A stretch of 64,000 nucleotides of DNA from Chloroflexota bacterium (GTDB taxonomy: Bacteria > Chloroflexota > Anaerolineae > Aggregatilineales > J027), in NCBI GenBank assembly GCA_016234595.1, contig JACRBG010000058.1:1-64000 (forward strand). Reading direction: 5' to 3'. Below are positions 62,244-64,000 of this stretch, in pieces. The notes beneath the pieces are model-generated. The model saw only the letters and a program-made list of their open reading frames with translations, made no database searches and was not told the origin of the DNA. The position numbers and the translations under genes are program-made. The stretch's first letter is position 1. Each line of letters opens with the position of its first letter.

Positions 62244-63596
62244 CTACTGCGCGGGGGATAGTCGTTTTTCTCGAATTTGTTGAATCGCCAGCGCACTGAT
62301 TAAAAAACAACCAGCGGCAATCACCAAAATCACATTATAGCCGTGTGTCGTATGGGTGCGCCGATTCACCTCATCCACAATAAACCCACTACTCAACCCT
62401 ACCGACGATCCTAAGCTAGTGGCAATATTGGTAATCCCCAGATAAAAGGCCGTCTGACGTTGGGGCACAATGCTGGTCACCAGTGCCCACCCCACACTAA
62501 AAAAAATCGCCGACCCTACCCCGGTAAACATCAGTAGAAAACTAGCGACATTTAATGAAGTGGTCAAAGTAATGGAAACGGTGCTGATAGCAGCGATTAC
62601 CCCGGCAACCATCAACATGCGCCGCCGTCCAATCCGGTCAGATATCATACCCGCCGGAATGGTCACTAGCATCACCGCTAACCCAATCAAAATGACAATC
62701 CGGCCCTGTGTTTCACGCGCTTCTTGCTGATTCAGGCCAATAACATCCTCTAAATAAGTCACAGCAAAGCTGCCAAGGATATTGAACGAAATAAAAAAAC
62801 TAAACCGATGTGCCAACCACCATAAAAAGGAGGTCTGGCGGGCCAGATGCCGCAAATTTAAAATGACCAAAATCCGTTGCGAAGCTAAAAACCCCTTAGG
62901 TTTATGATACATCCGCAAAAACCGTCGTGCAGGGGTAATTGGCTGCCGAGGTCTAATGCGGGGAGCGGATTCAGGTGCTCTAAAAAATGTAACCACTACC
63001 GACACAATCGTTAGGCCACTAATCACCATAACCGCCACATTCGGCATCTGATGATTCCCCAAAAAAGCCACTGTTAAGGCCCCGGCAACTACAATGCCCA
63101 CCAACTCCATCACGGTCTTAAATCCAGCCGCCAAACCCATTTGCCGCGACACCACTTGGTCGGGCAGCAGGGCATTGAGGGGGCTTTGAATCATGCTCAA
63201 CATGGTCTGCATCAGCAAAACCCCTAGCAGCAAAACAAGGATGTTAGGAGCATTGACCATCGTCGAGAGGGCAATAAATAGACCAATCGCCCCCACCAGC
63301 ATATAGGGATAACGGCGGCCTATACGGGTCTTGCTATGATCGCTGAGAATTCCAATAATCGGTTGGGCCAAGCCCGAAATGGTTAGCCCAAAAATGCCAA
63401 CCAATCCAAGCGCCGTATTCAGGTGAGATTTATCCAGCTTGCCATGATTTGCTAAATCCGAAAGCACTAAATGATAAAGAGCTGGTTTGTTAATGGCATA
63501 GGCCAGCGCCAAACTTAATGCGGGTAGGCTGAGAATGACTAAAAACAATACAGAACGTTCGGATGGGCCACTATCAACGACGGCTCGGCGCCTCAT
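62244..63596 (-). CDS. Major facilitator superfamily transporter
   Basis: The protein of about 450 residues has twelve transmembrane segments. Motif A occurs as GILSDHSKTRIGRRYPYM after helix 2, with a second copy MISDRIGRRRMLM in the other half; a central loop lies near residues 210-240. The general form recalls the sugar/cation symporter-like part of MFS. AAGGTGG lies 8 bp before the ATG at 63596; a GTG at 63608 is the alternative. Substrate unknown. The histidine kinase gene follows on the same strand. Confidence 0.85.
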   Translation of the reverse strand: MRRRAVVDSGPSERSVLFLVILSLPALSLALAYAINKPALYHLVLSDLANHGKLDKSHLNTALGLVGIFGLTISGLAQPIIGILSDHSKTRIGRRYPYMLVGAIGLFIALSTMVNAPNILVLLLGVLLMQTMLSMIQSPLNALLPDQVVSRQMGLAAGFKTVMELVGIVVAGALTVAFLGNHQMPNVAVMVISGLTIVSVVVTFFRAPESAPRIRPRQPITPARRFLRMYHKPKGFLASQRILVILNLRHLARQTSFLWWLAHRFSFFISFNILGSFAVTYLEDVIGLNQQEARETQGRIVILIGLAVMLVTIPAGMISDRIGRRRMLMVAGVIAAISTVSITLTTSLNVASFLLMFTGVGSAIFFSVGWALVTSIVPQRQTAFYLGITNIATSLGSSVGLSSGFIVDEVNRRTHTTHGYNVILVIAAGCFLISALAIQQIREKRLSPAQ

Positions 63597-63609
63597 AACA
63601 CTTGCCACC

Positions 63610-63849
63610 TTAGACTTTACCCTCAGAAATGGTGATGGATTGGAACACCAATGTCAGCTTGCGCGATTCGCCGCTTGCATCAGTGCCTCTAATCTGTACG
63701 CGGTCAACCAGCAAAGGGTCGCGTGCTTCAAGGCATAGGCGGAACAAATCTTCAAGTGTTGCAAATTCCTTAATTGTTTCAGTCAAACCCGTATTTTCAT
63801 CCCACTTCCGAAATACAATTGTGCCCTGTTCAACGCTGGATTTTGCCAC
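63610..63849 (-). CDS. Small conserved-looking protein of unknown function
   Basis: The 79-residue protein has alternating strands (GTIVFRKWD, VDRVQIRGTDA, LTLVFQSIT) and one helix (TLEDLFRLCLEARD), a compact alpha/beta pattern without known motif. GTG start with AGAGGA upstream, and a TATGAT-like -10 element about 45 bp further up. It is the first gene before the MFS transporter, with 13 bp between, so one operon is likely. Confidence 0.6.
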   Translation of the reverse strand: MAKSSVEQGTIVFRKWDENTGLTETIKEFATLEDLFRLCLEARDPLLVDRVQIRGTDASGESRKLTLVFQSITISEGKV

Positions 63850-63930
63850 GCCGTTATCCTCTTTTTGCCATAAAAAGAAAACCCTTTTAGTATCATAAGT
63901 GTACTACTCATGTACATTTACGGTAAACAC

Positions 63931-63956
63931 AGAGTCGCGGGGTGCAAGCGACCTCT
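63931..63956. other. Small hairpin near the window end
   Basis: AGAGTCGC pairs with GCGACCTCT (one bulge) around a 9-nt loop. It lies between the small protein gene and a possible plus-strand gene. It could be a leader or promoter-region structure; no U-tract follows. Confidence 0.3.
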
Positions 63957-63957
63957 T

Positions 63958-64000
63958 ATGATCAACTTATTGCTCCGATTCACCTTTATTGCATTTTTGC
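63958..64000 (+). CDS. Possible start of a membrane or secreted protein (cut by window end)
   Basis: ATG at 63958 opens a frame of 14 residues, MINLLLRFTFIAFL, which looks like a signal peptide or first transmembrane helix. No good ribosome binding site is visible (a hairpin precedes it), so this is a weak call. Confidence 0.3.
   Translation, partial: MINLLLRFTFIAFL

Overview
The window looks like chromosomal DNA from a Chloroflexota bacterium, most likely of the Anaerolineae type. This is inference, not proof: it rests on the mixture of secreted beta-propeller proteins, FHA, GAF-PP2C and WD40-kinase signalling proteins, a Gram-positive-like LexA with GAAC-N4-GTTC boxes, and a dense two-strand layout. 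I found no rRNA, tRNA, CRISPR array or insertion sequence. The ribosomal protein, hisS, lexA, serA and rsmH genes mark it as core chromosome. Both ends are cut; a short C-terminal coding tail opens the window and a possible N-terminus closes it.

Region 1 (0.3-16 kb) is a polyamine/GABA block. Minus-strand genes encode succinate-semialdehyde-type dehydrogenase, a YtcJ-like amidohydrolase, two class III aminotransferases, homospermidine synthase and two GNAT acetyltransferases. Plus-strand genes encode a PotABCD-type importer in which the PotB and PotC permeases are fused. A Tat-exported PhoD-like phosphatase sits among them. Together they could import, transaminate, oxidise, acetylate and interconvert polyamines.

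Region 2 (16-28 kb) holds an incomplete chemotaxis-like set (CheB, CheY-like, degenerate RsbT-like, CheW, REC-Roadblock) without CheA or CheR. It is followed by a zinc-ribbon protein, hydrolases, a secreted propeller protein and membrane proteins.

Region 3 (27.5-45.8 kb) is mostly housekeeping and signalling. It has the infC-rpmI-rplT operon (infC seems to start with AUC), hisS with a long leader inverted repeat, rsmH, thiD, a CHASE2 cyclase, FHA and GAF-PP2C proteins and a MacB-like exporter.

Region 4 (46-54.7 kb) has a rhomboid protease, autoregulated lexA, a transmembrane Ser/Thr kinase with a WD40 propeller, serA, and an AraC/EamA divergent pair.

Region 5 (54.8-59.2 kb) is the most notable part: an operon with its own extended -10 promoter encoding a two-helix membrane protein, an E2-like ubiquitin-conjugating protein, a JAB/JAMM peptidase-like protein with a changed zinc ligand, a ThiF/E1-like activating enzyme and a proline-rich protein. 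E2, JAB and E1 are translationally coupled through ATGA overlaps. No ubiquitin-like modifier ending in Gly-Gly is visible. A DUF5615-DUF433 toxin-antitoxin pair follows directly. The window ends with a frameshifted membrane protein, an orphan histidine kinase and an MFS transporter.
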